Source of the DNA: Legionella fallonii LLAP-10
Lineage (GTDB): Bacteria; Pseudomonadota; Gammaproteobacteria; Legionellales; Legionellaceae
DNA length: 64,000 bases
Direction of reading: 5' to 3'
Assembly (NCBI RefSeq): GCF_000953135.1
Contig: NZ_LN614827.1
Coordinates: 301,001 to 365,000, forward strand
A model generated the notes under the pieces. It saw nothing but the letters and a program-made list of their open reading frames with translations. It had not been told where the DNA came from and ran no database searches. Below, piece by piece: positions 1-9,074 of the stretch (positions are counted from its first letter, which is position 1; every line of letters begins with the position of its first letter). The position numbers were made by a program, and so were the translations under genes.

Positions 1-92
1 TCGTGATGATGGTCGTGATGATGGTCGTGATGATGGTCATGATGATGGTCGTGATGATGGTCATGATGATGGTCGTGATGATGGTCATGACC
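1..92. repeat. 12-bp tandem repeat coding for HHHD units
   Basis: At least seven imperfect copies of a 12-bp unit (gatgatggtcgt or gatgatggtcat on the + strand) run to the left edge. On the minus strand they encode the His/Asp tail of the gene above. Third-position changes (CAC/CAT) separate the units, so the tract is translated. Copy number probably varies between strains by slippage. Confidence 0.85.
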
Positions 93-488
93 ATGGCAAT
101 CGTTATCGCAGTGGTCATGAGTGTTACCATGCTTTCTATTTTTTTTACGTTTCTTGGGGCGGTCAGGATGTGCAGGCATAGAAGCATGTGCATGTTCTTC
201 ATGTCCCGTTTCCTCATCATCCCAAAGCGTTTCCATCTCCATTTTTTCGTCAAGCACAATCTCTTCTGCCAACAAAAGTTGGTTGACTTTGTTTTGTATG
301 GCAGTCGCATCTTCGGAGGTACACAATAGGCTGATGCTTTTATTCGTGGTGGTCAAGTCTATGGCCACTCGTATTAATGGCAGCTCTTGGTCCTCATTTA
401 AAATATGCTTAATTTTCTCTGCAGTTTGTTCGGGAGCGAGAAAGGGGAGAGTATCCAAAAGGCGGAATCGATAATTATAATAATACAT
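1..488 (-). CDS. His/Asp-rich putative metal-binding protein (partial, 3' end outside window)
   Basis: About 162 codons are visible, starting at an ATG (488-486) preceded by a clear GGAGG ribosome site; the reading frame runs off the left edge without a stop. The first ~85 residues (beginning MYYYNYRFRLLD) form an ordinary soluble domain that I do not recognise. They are followed by a charged HEEHAHA segment, a Lys/Arg-rich stretch (PKKRKKNRKHG) and then a run of HHHD units encoded by a 12-bp tandem repeat. Such His/Asp tracts bind Zn or Ni. The gene is divergent from a Zur-type regulator with a Zur-box-like palindrome between them, so a role in zinc storage, delivery or uptake under Zur control is likely (inference). 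No signal peptide is seen. The function of the N-terminal domain is unknown. Confidence 0.8.
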   Translation of the reverse strand, partial: MYYYNYRFRLLDTLPFLAPEQTAEKIKHILNEDQELPLIRVAIDLTTTNKSISLLCTSEDATAIQNKVNQLLLAEEIVLDEKMEMETLWDDEETGHEEHAHASMPAHPDRPKKRKKNRKHGNTHDHCDNDCHGHDHHHDHHHDHHHDHHHDHHHDHHHDHHH

Positions 489-585
489 TGGTTTCCTCCA
501 TTATAAAGGACTGTATAGGCGTTAAAGAGGGCTAGTAGAATGAACGATCTGACCTATAACGCTACAGAGCATGCTATGGCTTTTA

Positions 586-608
586 AAAGTGTTACATTGT
601 AACATTTT
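586..608. promoter_or_regulatory. Candidate Zur box
   Basis: The core TGTTACATTGTAACA (590-604) is a perfect dyad around its centre base and is flanked by A/T on both sides. It resembles the gammaproteobacterial Zur operator (ATGTTATAnTATAACAT type). It lies about 100 bp upstream of the His-rich gene and 145 bp upstream of the zur-like gene, so it could control either or both. Confidence 0.6.
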
Positions 609-753
609 ATTGATAAAGAACAAGACGCATTAAGTAATTTTTAAACCACAGGAGTATTGTGTTAAATAATTAGGGAGTTGTTTAATTATTTTTCTGTGAA
701 GTCAGGACTGTGCTACAATGTCTCACTTGAACGATTAAATTTAAAAAGAATTG

Positions 754-1200
754 ATGAAACACAATTTGTTGGATAAAGCTTATAAACATTGTATGAGCCA
801 CGGCTATAGATTTACGGAGCCAAGAGAGCGTGTCCTCAAAATATTGGTGGACGAGCGAAAACCTCTCGGCGCCTACGATATATTGCAAAGACTATCAATG
901 GAGGTTGATAATCCTAAGCCTCCAACAGTTTATCGTGCCATTCAGTTTTGGCATCAAGAAGGATTTATTCATTGCATTGACAGTCTCAAATCCTACGTCG
1001 CTTGTTTGCATGGACATCATGTGGGGCAGGCTCAATTCCTCATTTGTAACCGATGCGATTTTGTCAAAGAACTAGAATGTATGATTGATTTCACTTCGGT
1101 AACCGAATCAGCTGCTGCTATTCAATTTTCAATTATAAATTGTACTGTAGAAATCAAAGGGGTATGTGCTAATTGCACTTTGTCCAATCTAGAGAATTAA
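754..1200 (+). CDS. zur: Fur-family zinc uptake regulator (Zur-like)
   Basis: A 148-residue Fur-family repressor. The N-terminal winged helix (to about residue 80) has the family pattern TEPRERVLKIL, AYDIL, PPTVYRAIQFW. The C-terminal dimerisation/metal half carries LHGHHVGQAQFLICNRC (metal ligands plus the first CxxC-type Cys) and ends in GVCANC, the second structural zinc pair. These features fit Zur better than Fur, and the neighbouring His-rich gene and Zur-box-like dyad agree. An in-frame TTG lies just before the ATG; the ATG at 754 is preferred. Expected role: with zinc bound it represses zinc import genes. The substrate metal is inferred, not proven. Confidence 0.85.
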   Translation: MKHNLLDKAYKHCMSHGYRFTEPRERVLKILVDERKPLGAYDILQRLSMEVDNPKPPTVYRAIQFWHQEGFIHCIDSLKSYVACLHGHHVGQAQFLICNRCDFVKELECMIDFTSVTESAAAIQFSIINCTVEIKGVCANCTLSNLEN

Positions 1201-1342
1201 TCCTCAGCGAGCATTGCATCATGGCTTTGAGGCACATATAACTACTCTGAATAATCTTTATTTGATGTTTGTGTCAAGCCAACGGATGCGGCTCAAGAGA
1301 CTCATAAGCTTGGGCAGCTTTCTCTCCATTTTAATTTAAAAT

Positions 1343-1378
1343 AAAGAGGTGTGTCGTTAATGATACACCTCTTTAATA
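1343..1378. terminator. Bidirectional intrinsic terminator
   Basis: A perfect 10-bp stem (aaagaggtgt / acacctcttt) has A-rich sequence on the left and TTTAATATT on the right. It lies between the convergent zur-like gene and the coiled-coil gene and can serve both strands. Confidence 0.75.
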
Positions 1379-1398
1379 TTGTTCTACTCCTTCTCGCA

Positions 1399-4050
1399 TT
1401 ACATGGATGATTGTATGCTAGAACGATGTTCTACCTCATCACTAGCTTCAGACGTTAGCTGCTCTTTTTCAATTTCTGCTTTTAACGCATTTATTGAGCC
1501 TTTTAACTCACTAACTCGCTCCATTGATGATTTCTTAGAATCTTGAACAGCTGAAACACCAGTGAATGCTTCTTTCACGCTTTGTACAAATCTATGGATG
1601 GCACCCAATATTCCTCTAGACTCAGATAATTTTTTTGTATTCTCGGGACAAACACAATCATCACATTCCTTTATAATATCGTTCTTCCCTTTTCTCTCGT
1701 AAATGTAATCATCCCGTAAATTAATTAATTTGTTACAGATCACCTGTGCTTCCTTGGCGGCTCCAGTAAAGCCACTTTTTTCTAAGGCATTGGCTTTCTT
1801 CATCATTCCTTCTATCTTTCCATCAATTCCTAGATTGTGTATTGTCGCTTTGCGAGCTTTTATTTCAGGTGTGTCAGGCTGAGGCTTTATCGCTATATCG
1901 ATAATTGCCTCTTCTTTTTTCGCTGTTGTCACATTAGGATCTTTGAGGTCGGGTACTCGCTCTTCTTGTTTCACTACTACTTCAGTAGGATCTTTGATTT
2001 CAGTTGGTTGTACTATTATTTCTTCTTGTCTCGCTTCAGCGATTAATTCCTCATCTTTTTTGGGGGGCTCGATTACAACGCTTTGCTGTACTTCTTGATG
2101 GATATTTTGTTGAGGTACATCAACTACTCTTTCTGTCTGAACCGTTGTCGTAACCACTTCTTCTTTTTTCATTGCGGCAACAGTCTCTAATGCTGAATCA
2201 CGAGAAGATTCTGCTTCCTGTAGCCCACGAATTCCGCTAGATAATTCGTTCTCTATGGATTGAAGAAACTCATCTGTCGTATCTAGCGCTGTCTGTTTAG
2301 AAGTAACCTCTTGAATTACTCTAGCTTTAGATGATTCGGCTTCTTGTACACCAGTAGGATTTACAATACCTTCTTTTGCCCCCATATCGTTTAATTTTTG
2401 TTGAACCTCTCGGGCTCTTTTTTCTTCGGCTATCCTTTTTTCTTCGGCTAATTGTTTGTTTCTTTCTTCCGATTTTCTTGCTTCATCTATCTTTCGTGCT
2501 TCTTCTAGCCTTTTTGCTTCAGCTTCTTCACGTTGTTTTATCTCCTTGCTTGTTTCCAATAAAGTCGTATTTTGGGGCGATTGAGCAATAAATTTTTCTA
2601 CGGCGTCTCTCACTTCACGTTTATCTTTATTTTTCTGTACTGCGGCTGTTACATCGGAATTTCCTCCAGATATAGCCGCCCTTCGTCCAGTTATTTTACT
2701 GGGATCTATCATACCTGGGGTGCTATTTTTTTTACGTATCTCCGCTACGCCTTCACTTAGAGATTTTCGTAAATCATCTAATCCATCTTCACCTATCAAA
2801 TCTAATAATTGCTGTTGATTTTCTGTAAGCTCTACCTCATCAAGGTCTTCATCACCTATTGTTACTGCTAAATCTATCAACTTGTCAGTTAGGTATTCTC
2901 TCTCTGCTCTTGCTTCTTGCCTCTTTTGGGATTCTATACCCTTTCTTTGGAGCTCCCCTAGATCTATATCACCTTTCCCAACGGGGGGCGTAGTGGTCGA
3001 GGGGCTAGGCTCTTGTACCTTGTTATTATCTGAGGAAAGAGTCACTTTCTCTTTTTTCGCTGATGATAAACCTCCCATGGGGGGCGGTGGTGGAACATTA
3101 AATTTAGCTGGAGGTGGTGGAACATTAAATTTAGGTGGAGGTGGTATATTAATGTCAGGAGGAGGTGGCGGCGCATCAGGTATTTGACTGACTTCCTCTG
3201 AAGAACTTTGCTGTTTTGCTCTTTCTTCCTCTGCTTTTCTTTGATTCTCTTCCTCTTCAAGTTTCCTTTTAGTTTCAATTTTTTCTAATTCTGTACCCAC
3301 TTGGCCTTTAACATCTTTTAATTTACCTTCCATCGCCTCTTTTTTTTGTTTTAATTGTGTGAGGAGTCCCTCTTGGCTTTCTAGGGCTTGTTGGTATTCG
3401 CCTTGACTTGCTTGAGCAGTTTTTAATTTTGTTGATAATTCACCAAATTGGCTCAGCAAACGCTCTATCTCTGCTTCTTTAGTTCTAATGCTTTGTTCAT
3501 AGCGTTGAATTGCTTCCCGTTTTTCTTGTTCAATTTGTTCTTGAGTTTTTTCTGTTACTTGTGTTCCACCGGATTTTCTTAACGTTGTCCCTCCATCTTT
3601 TAATTGTTGCACCATGTCCCCACTGGGATCCGTGTTAGTTTGGGGCCTCTCTGGAGTGCTAGTTGTAGGGGTATTTCCGGTTTTATCCCCTTTTGCTTTA
3701 GGAGTAAAATTAAACGGAGGTGGAGGTGGTGGTACACCATCAAACTGGGGCGCATCAGGTACGGATTGAATGCTTGAAGATAATTCGGTTGTGCTATTTT
3801 TTATTTCTCTGGATTTTACAGTAAGTTTGTTTATTTCATCCTTAATGTTTTTTTGCAAGCCCTCAATTTCTTTCACTATGCCATTAATTGCGACCGCATT
3901 GCTATCTACTTGCCTTTTCGTTGTTTCAACGTTTGTGACTTCATCACGGAGCCTTCTAATTTCACCCTGTAGCAATGAAACTTTTCCTGCCAGCTCGGCC
4001 TGTTTTTTCACTAATCCTTCTACAGGATCTGCCTCTGATCTGCCTCGCAT
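1399..4050 (-). CDS. Large coiled-coil protein with polyproline (FH1-like) blocks; effector candidate
   Basis: An 883-residue hydrophilic protein with no signal peptide or membrane segment. The N-terminal ~95 residues are heptad coiled coil. Two proline blocks follow: PPPPPPFNF near residue 110, and near residues 290-330 an array of PPPPP runs separated by FNV/INI units. Between and after them are long Gln/Glu/Lys-rich coiled coils, including an Arg/Glu/Ala-rich helix near residue 520. A CDDCVC motif lies near residue 800, and the Ser/Glu-rich tail ends HRSSIQSSM. Alternating polyproline and coiled coil recalls formin FH1 or WASP-type regions that bind profilin or SH3 domains; no FH2 domain is seen. 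The start follows an AGGTG site. I propose a Dot/Icm-type effector acting on host actin or scaffolds (inference); no enzymatic domain was recognised. Confidence 0.75.
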   Translation of the reverse strand: MRGRSEADPVEGLVKKQAELAGKVSLLQGEIRRLRDEVTNVETTKRQVDSNAVAINGIVKEIEGLQKNIKDEINKLTVKSREIKNSTTELSSSIQSVPDAPQFDGVPPPPPPFNFTPKAKGDKTGNTPTTSTPERPQTNTDPSGDMVQQLKDGGTTLRKSGGTQVTEKTQEQIEQEKREAIQRYEQSIRTKEAEIERLLSQFGELSTKLKTAQASQGEYQQALESQEGLLTQLKQKKEAMEGKLKDVKGQVGTELEKIETKRKLEEEENQRKAEEERAKQQSSSEEVSQIPDAPPPPPDINIPPPPKFNVPPPPAKFNVPPPPPMGGLSSAKKEKVTLSSDNNKVQEPSPSTTTPPVGKGDIDLGELQRKGIESQKRQEARAEREYLTDKLIDLAVTIGDEDLDEVELTENQQQLLDLIGEDGLDDLRKSLSEGVAEIRKKNSTPGMIDPSKITGRRAAISGGNSDVTAAVQKNKDKREVRDAVEKFIAQSPQNTTLLETSKEIKQREEAEAKRLEEARKIDEARKSEERNKQLAEEKRIAEEKRAREVQQKLNDMGAKEGIVNPTGVQEAESSKARVIQEVTSKQTALDTTDEFLQSIENELSSGIRGLQEAESSRDSALETVAAMKKEEVVTTTVQTERVVDVPQQNIHQEVQQSVVIEPPKKDEELIAEARQEEIIVQPTEIKDPTEVVVKQEERVPDLKDPNVTTAKKEEAIIDIAIKPQPDTPEIKARKATIHNLGIDGKIEGMMKKANALEKSGFTGAAKEAQVICNKLINLRDDYIYERKGKNDIIKECDDCVCPENTKKLSESRGILGAIHRFVQSVKEAFTGVSAVQDSKKSSMERVSELKGSINALKAEIEKEQLTSEASDEVEHRSSIQSSM

Positions 4051-4647
4051 TTGGTCACCTACTTGTTGAAATTGAAAGGAAGGAAAACTTGCCTTTGTTC
4101 CTCTGTAATTATAAAAAACATTGTGTGTTTAATTTGATCATAGGCGATAGGCGTAAATATGCAAATTGAAATAGCTATTTAGACAGATTTTTTGAATGGC
4201 TATATGGGTGAGTAAAGAGAAAAATATCAATTTTATCAGTGAAATAACGACGCTGTAATTTTCTGCTCTTATATCGCATCAATGACGCAGGTTTTAGAAT
4301 ACCTCATTGGTCTTCATATACTAGCTACCTGGAGCATGATTATGATCAATGTCGTCAAAAAGTAGTTACTATCGTCTTGTTGATATTTTGTCCCTCATGT
4401 TGTAAAATTGGCCAGAATTTGGTGTGCTGAAATCTTTATCACCTAATTAAGAGAGTCATGTTGCTATCATGAGTCCCTAATAAAACAATAGCCTAGGCAC
4501 AATCAATCAAGTCATGATACGAACGCAAAGTGAAGAGCATTTCACCTATGAGACAACCTCAATTTTTGACAGAAATACAACGCTGGATCGATTAACATCT
4601 TAGTCTCAGTACCATAGTCAATCCAGTATATCAGGAGCAGTGTAACA
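4051..4647. other. Intergenic region without recognised gene
   Basis: About 600 AT-rich bases between two divergent effector-like genes, presumably holding both promoters. I found no conserved reading frame, RNA gene or repeat. Confidence 0.5.
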
Positions 4648-6567
4648 ATGGGCAAAACCAAGACTAAACAAGAAATAGATATATTGGTAAGAGCATTTAT
4701 AAATGCAAGGTTTGATGGTCAGAATAATACCAGCGTCCTTAGCCGAAAGAGTGAGGGAAATAAGACACAACCTTTAGCCGCTCTAATTGATACAGAAACA
4801 GAGTTTGGTCTACTAGAGGTTGCCTTAAATGCGGCTATAGTAAGAGATCCGGATTATAAGAGTGGTGAGATATCCATAAAGCATCTAGGAGGCAGTGCTA
4901 TTCCTGTTTTTTTAGCGGCTTTCAATGAGGTTAATCTTGTTTTTCGCTTGTTACCCAAGGGGCCATACATCACTTCTTATAAGGATTTGCAAGAAGGACA
5001 GACTAAAGAACATTTGCCCAAACAATATTTCTTTAATAAGTTAAAATATAGAGACAAAACATATCATCTAGAAGTGATAGAATGTTGTGACAAAGGAAGT
5101 TTAGAGCTACAGGCACGAAATAATGCTGAACTCCTCAAGAATAAACAACAACTTTTGTTAAGCTATTCAATAAATATCCTGCAGATCATGATTGATTTTA
5201 AGGCGGTAGGCATTGTTTTTCCCGATATTAAACCCAGTAATTTTCTCGTTACTAATGATGGGCGTATAGTGATTGCGGATATCAAAACATTATTAGATAT
5301 ACGCGATAAAACATCTGTTCTTAAAGGGGAGGTGATGAATACTCCCATTTATGAATCTGGCAGCGGGTTAATGAGGGCTTCGCAAGGATTAGCCAAGAGC
5401 GAATCTTTTGGTTCTGTTCGCAGTAAAACCATCAGTATTGATGAAATTGAATTAAAATCTCGATATATGGTTGGGGTTACTTTATACGAATTGGCAACAG
5501 GCCAGATGGTTGCAATCGCTTTAGCAGAAAAACAAAAAATAGCATTCAATTTGCGAGAAGAAGCAAAATATCATTACGATCAAATTCAGAAAAATGGTAC
5601 CGCAGGAGAGATCGCGCGGGCAAAGACGGAATATGATACTAAAGAGGATGAATATCAAAGGCTCAGTAAGAAGCGGCCTCATGATGAAATGAGTTTTGAG
5701 TTGGATGTTTTTAAAAAAGAAGTTGGCTCCACGTTAAAAAAAATCATCCAATCTTTTATCAATGCGGATAGAAGCCGTCGTATGAGCTTTGAGGCTGCTC
5801 TTAAACAACTTTGTGCATTGAAGGGGGCATTGCTCTTACTCAGACCGAGAAAGAGTTCTTATGAAGCAATTGCTAGTTCTTCTGCTTCCGCTGATGGAAA
5901 TATAGCTATGCCGTCATCATCTCAGGTAGTTGCTGAAGACGAACGACAAAGTCCAAAAGTGAAGAAAAGGAAAGACAATTTTGTAGAGAAAAAAAGAGGG
6001 ATATTTCAGAAAGATCGAACAGTGAGTGTTTCTACTGTTATTGACAAAAAGATAAAGGATGTCCCGGCTGAGCCTGAAGCCCCACAACCTGCAACATCGC
6101 GAGAATCTCTTTCACCATCGAAGAAGAAGATAGAGTTTACTGTAAAGCGACCGACTGAAGAGGAATCTTCAAGTGTGCGAGTAAAAAAAGGATATTCCGA
6201 AGAGAAAAAAAGAACGATATTTCAACGAAATCGAACAGCGAGCTCACCCGTTGTTGTTGATCCAAGAGTAACAAAGTCAGAAGAGACCTCGTCATCAGAA
6301 GTATTGCCACGCTTTTCCATGTTTAAAGATTTAATATCACCTAGAAAATCATCTAAAGCGTCACTGTCTCCTCGAATAGCTACGCCTTCATCCTCTAGTG
6401 AAGAAGTGACTCACTCCATTGAGGAAGAATCATCGTCAACAGGAAAAAGCATTCCTAGAGATAACTTTTTCAAAGAGGAAAGGGCTGTTCGTCAACAAGC
6501 AAAAGACTTGTCAAAAGAGCCAGAGGTACCGCACAGTAGCCAAACTCCATCATCCTCTTCGCAGTAA
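4648..6567 (+). CDS. Protein-kinase-like effector candidate with Ser-rich repeat tail
   Basis: A 639-residue protein. Residues ~100-390 look like a diverged eukaryotic-type Ser/Thr kinase: the catalytic loop is FPDIKPSNFL (191-200), giving the Asp-x-Lys-x-x-Asn signature although HRD is replaced by FPD; the metal-binding loop is ADIK (D211) in place of DFG; and SRYMVGVTLYELATG (~271-285) matches the F-helix region. The glycine loop and VAIK lysine are not obvious. A coiled segment follows, then a low-complexity Ser/Lys tail (residues ~400-639) with two copies of a motif of the form KVKK...EKKRxIFQ(K/R)xRT. The start has an AGGAG site. The architecture resembles Legionella LegK-type translocated kinases (inference); catalytic activity is plausible because both Asp residues and the Asn are kept. 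Confidence 0.75.
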   Translation: MGKTKTKQEIDILVRAFINARFDGQNNTSVLSRKSEGNKTQPLAALIDTETEFGLLEVALNAAIVRDPDYKSGEISIKHLGGSAIPVFLAAFNEVNLVFRLLPKGPYITSYKDLQEGQTKEHLPKQYFFNKLKYRDKTYHLEVIECCDKGSLELQARNNAELLKNKQQLLLSYSINILQIMIDFKAVGIVFPDIKPSNFLVTNDGRIVIADIKTLLDIRDKTSVLKGEVMNTPIYESGSGLMRASQGLAKSESFGSVRSKTISIDEIELKSRYMVGVTLYELATGQMVAIALAEKQKIAFNLREEAKYHYDQIQKNGTAGEIARAKTEYDTKEDEYQRLSKKRPHDEMSFELDVFKKEVGSTLKKIIQSFINADRSRRMSFEAALKQLCALKGALLLLRPRKSSYEAIASSSASADGNIAMPSSSQVVAEDERQSPKVKKRKDNFVEKKRGIFQKDRTVSVSTVIDKKIKDVPAEPEAPQPATSRESLSPSKKKIEFTVKRPTEEESSSVRVKKGYSEEKKRTIFQRNRTASSPVVVDPRVTKSEETSSSEVLPRFSMFKDLISPRKSSKASLSPRIATPSSSSEEVTHSIEEESSSTGKSIPRDNFFKEERAVRQQAKDLSKEPEVPHSSQTPSSSSQ

Positions 6568-6578
6568 ACGTTGGACCC

Positions 6579-6612
6579 CCCTCATCTATAGCCTAATAAC
6601 TATCGGTGAGGG
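6579..6612. terminator. Hairpin between convergent kinase and ung genes
   Basis: The arms ccctcatctatag and ctatcggtgaggg pair with two mismatches around an 8-base loop. The position between two convergent stops suggests a shared terminator, though there is no immediate T run. Confidence 0.4.
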
Positions 6613-6627
6613 AGGATCCCATGCTTT

Positions 6628-7296
6628 TTATAAGCTCCAATCAATAGGATCTCGACCCTGTGTCGCTAAAAAAGTATTTGCTTTTGAAAAATGACGACAG
6701 CCATAAAAACCTTGATGAACAGAAAATGGTGATGGATGGGCCGCAGTTAGCACCAGATGTTTTTTATCACTAATCAAAACATTTTTATTTTTTGCATGAG
6801 CTCCCCACAATAAAAATACTAGTGGGTGAGTATGATGATTTAATTTTTTAATGACATTATCAGTAAAAGTAGTCCAGCCTATTTTAGAATGAGACTGCGG
6901 CTTGCTTTGTTCCACGCTGAGCGAGGTATTGAGCAATAAAACACCTTGGTTGGCCCATTTTTTTAAACAACCGTGGGTCGGAATAGGGAGGTTCAAATCA
7001 TTTTTTAATTCTTGAAAAATGTTCTTCAATGACGGAGGAGGCGTAACCCCTGGTTTTACAGAAAAAGAAAGACCATGAGCTTGTCCTGGACCATGATATG
7101 GGTCTTGTCCCAAAATCACCACTTTGACTTGCTCATAGGGCGTTTCTTTAAATGCGTTGAATAATTCATTCTGGGCCGGGTAAATTGTTTTTCCTGCCAT
7201 TTTTTCTTGCTCAAGAAATTGTAAAATAGATTTGAAATACGGCTGTGCCTTTTCATCTCCTAAGACGTCGGCCCAAGTTGTAACGGAATCTGTCAT
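6628..7296 (-). CDS. ung: Uracil-DNA glycosylase, family 1
   Basis: A 222-residue UNG that removes uracil from DNA in base-excision repair. The water-activating loop GQDPYHG, the PPPSL loop, LLLNTSLSV and the C-terminal HPSPFSVHQGF with its catalytic His are all present. The start is taken at MTDSVTTWADVL because this aligns with the N-terminus of E. coli Ung (LTWHDVL); a longer frame to 7353 exists but adds 19 residues the family lacks. Length is close to the usual ~225. It is transcribed towards the kinase gene. Confidence 0.96.
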   Translation of the reverse strand: MTDSVTTWADVLGDEKAQPYFKSILQFLEQEKMAGKTIYPAQNELFNAFKETPYEQVKVVILGQDPYHGPGQAHGLSFSVKPGVTPPPSLKNIFQELKNDLNLPIPTHGCLKKWANQGVLLLNTSLSVEQSKPQSHSKIGWTTFTDNVIKKLNHHTHPLVFLLWGAHAKNKNVLISDKKHLVLTAAHPSPFSVHQGFYGCRHFSKANTFLATQGRDPIDWSL

Positions 7297-7554
7297 AACA
7301 ATCTCGCAGTTTATGATGGAGGGCATAGTAGCACAGAGCCTTTGTGAAATCACTTTAAGCCGCTCTTAAACTCATCAAGGGGCTTTTCCAAACCTCTGGA
7401 AAAAGTAATAATAGGATTAGCATCAACTGATCATTGCTGTACTAATCCTAAAATAGGTGCAATTAGTTATGTGAGCAGCGTACTATGTATGAGCATGTTG
7501 CTGATCAGTCGCGATAAAATTATTAATAATAATGACGAAAGGATTAAGTACTTT

Positions 7555-8628
7555 ATGAAAATCAAATTACTCGCGCAATATACCAATCTATTTAGGATAA
7601 AGAAACACTGGCAGTGCGGGTTGTTTAGTCTATTGTTGTCAATGAGCTGTTGGGCTACTAGCAGTGATGCTGAGCTGGCCAAAAAAATTGACACGATTGA
7701 GAAAAAATCAAAATCAGTAATCGGCATTACCGCTATTTATATCGAGAAAAATAAGATAGTTGGGCATAACAGTAACAAACGTTTTTTTATGGCAAGCACT
7801 ATCAAACTCCCAATAGCCTTAGCTTTTTTGCACCGGGTGGATGAAAAACAAGATTCTTTGAATCGTGTTATTAAGATGGATATGAAAAATTCTGTCCCTG
7901 GTTCCGGATCTTTGCATCATCTATTTGAGAAGAAAAAGCTCAATATGTCCATGCAACAAATACTCAAATACATGATGAGAAATAGTGATAACAGTGCGAG
8001 TGATACTGTGCTGCATGCAGTGAATGGACCGGAATATGTGAAAAAACGTATGGATGCATTGGGATTTAAAAATATTTACGTCAACCGCTCTATCCTGGAA
8101 ATGTTCTTAGATACCAATCATGTGGATCATGCTTATTTAAATAAACCTCAACCGGTTAATGCGTGGCAAAAAACCTTTAACCAGGTTCCTCTTGAGCAAA
8201 AAAAATTAGCTTGGCAGCGTTTTGAAAACGATACACGTGATACCACAACCCCTGAAGATATGGCTAAATTGCTAGTAAAAGTATATAAAAAGCAAGCGCT
8301 TTCTGAGGCAAGCACCAAAGTACTGATGAATATTATGGAGCAATGCAGAACTGGTAGAAGCAGGATAAGAGGCTTATTGCCCGGCTCTGTGAAAGTAGCT
8401 CACAAAACCGGAACATGGGCAATATATGAGCAGGATTATTTGAGGTATCCAGGCGTTAAAAAATTATACCGCTTTGCCAGCGACGTGGGTATTATCACTT
8501 TACCCAATAATAAAGGGCATATTGCTATCGCAGTATACGTTAAATCGCAATCAGCGAGTGATTATCCTCGCAGTCGAGCTATTGCCCTGGCAAGTAGAGC
8601 TGTTTACGATCATTTTATGCGACAGTAA
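7555..8628 (+). CDS. Class A beta-lactamase-type serine hydrolase, secreted
   Basis: A 357-residue protein from the ATG at 7555 (AAGGA 11 bases upstream). A hydrophobic segment ending SMSCWATS (~residue 35) is a signal peptide with a long basic n-region. The three penicillin-binding motifs are present: S81-T-I-K84, S144-D-N146 and K284-T-G286, plus TTPEDMAKLL, typical of class A. The omega-loop Glu (Ambler 166, normally ExxLN) is not clear; the corresponding part reads LDTNHVDHAYLN. Without that Glu the enzyme could be a slow beta-lactamase or a related serine hydrolase acting on peptidoglycan. An upstream frame start at 7471 is less likely because it adds a hydrophilic extension before the signal peptide. 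Confidence 0.85.
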   Translation: MKIKLLAQYTNLFRIKKHWQCGLFSLLLSMSCWATSSDAELAKKIDTIEKKSKSVIGITAIYIEKNKIVGHNSNKRFFMASTIKLPIALAFLHRVDEKQDSLNRVIKMDMKNSVPGSGSLHHLFEKKKLNMSMQQILKYMMRNSDNSASDTVLHAVNGPEYVKKRMDALGFKNIYVNRSILEMFLDTNHVDHAYLNKPQPVNAWQKTFNQVPLEQKKLAWQRFENDTRDTTTPEDMAKLLVKVYKKQALSEASTKVLMNIMEQCRTGRSRIRGLLPGSVKVAHKTGTWAIYEQDYLRYPGVKKLYRFASDVGIITLPNNKGHIAIAVYVKSQSASDYPRSRAIALASRAVYDHFMRQ

Positions 8629-9006
8629 GTTCACAATAGCCCTCTTCAGAAACTCGCTGAGGAGGGGGAAGTGCGAGGAGCGACGAATTAATTCGCCTCC
8701 TTAGTAGCGTTTTCGACGAGTTCTAATAAAACCAATAGGATCTCAATCCTATTGGTAACTGTTCATGTAAGAGTCCCCATTCCAGTAGGTTGAGTCAAAA
8801 TGCCCCCTGCGCCCGCTCGCGGAACTTTGTTTGGAAATAGATAGTTAATCGTGGGAGCGGGTTAGGGACTTAGAATGCTCTTTATTCTTTTACCTAACTA
8901 TATTTTTTGAGGATCTTTCAGAGACAAGCTGCGCGACGTAGAGAGAAGGTTGAATTCCTTACATCAATGGAAGTAACGCTGGGCTTGAGTTCATAGGGAA
9001 TCCATG
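8629..9006. other. Intergenic region with degenerate repeat
   Basis: No gene is recognised. Around 8672-8700 there is a near-palindrome (aggag, cgaatt/aattcg, ctcct) that may act as a terminator for the beta-lactamase-type gene. Positions ~8795-8870 resemble sequence at ~32650-32715 (shared GCCCC, TTTGTTT, GAAAT, GATA and G-rich blocks in the same order), suggesting an old dispersed repeat. Confidence 0.4.
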
Positions 9007-9035
9007 TTGATTTAATTTTGTAAACACAGTATAAT
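9007..9035 (+). promoter_or_regulatory. Sigma-70-type promoter
   Basis: TTGATT (9007-9012) and a consensus TATAAT (9030-9035) are separated by exactly 17 bases, 40 bases upstream of the next start codon. Confidence 0.65.
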
Positions 9036-9074
9036 TATACTCCATGTGTGCCTTTGAAATTTTTTGAGATTATT

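Noticed and set aside
1..92. CRISPR-like array
   Set aside because: The units are 12 bp, contiguous and without spacers; they are the coding repeat of a His/Asp tract.
3..474. Plus-strand frames over the start of the window
   Set aside because: They are antisense to the His-rich gene, which has a clear ribosome site and a sensible protein; the plus-strand products are low-complexity Met/Val runs.
2376..3278. Several frames opposite or out of frame with the coiled-coil gene
   Set aside because: They are shadows produced by repetitive Lys/Glu/Pro codons of the real gene.
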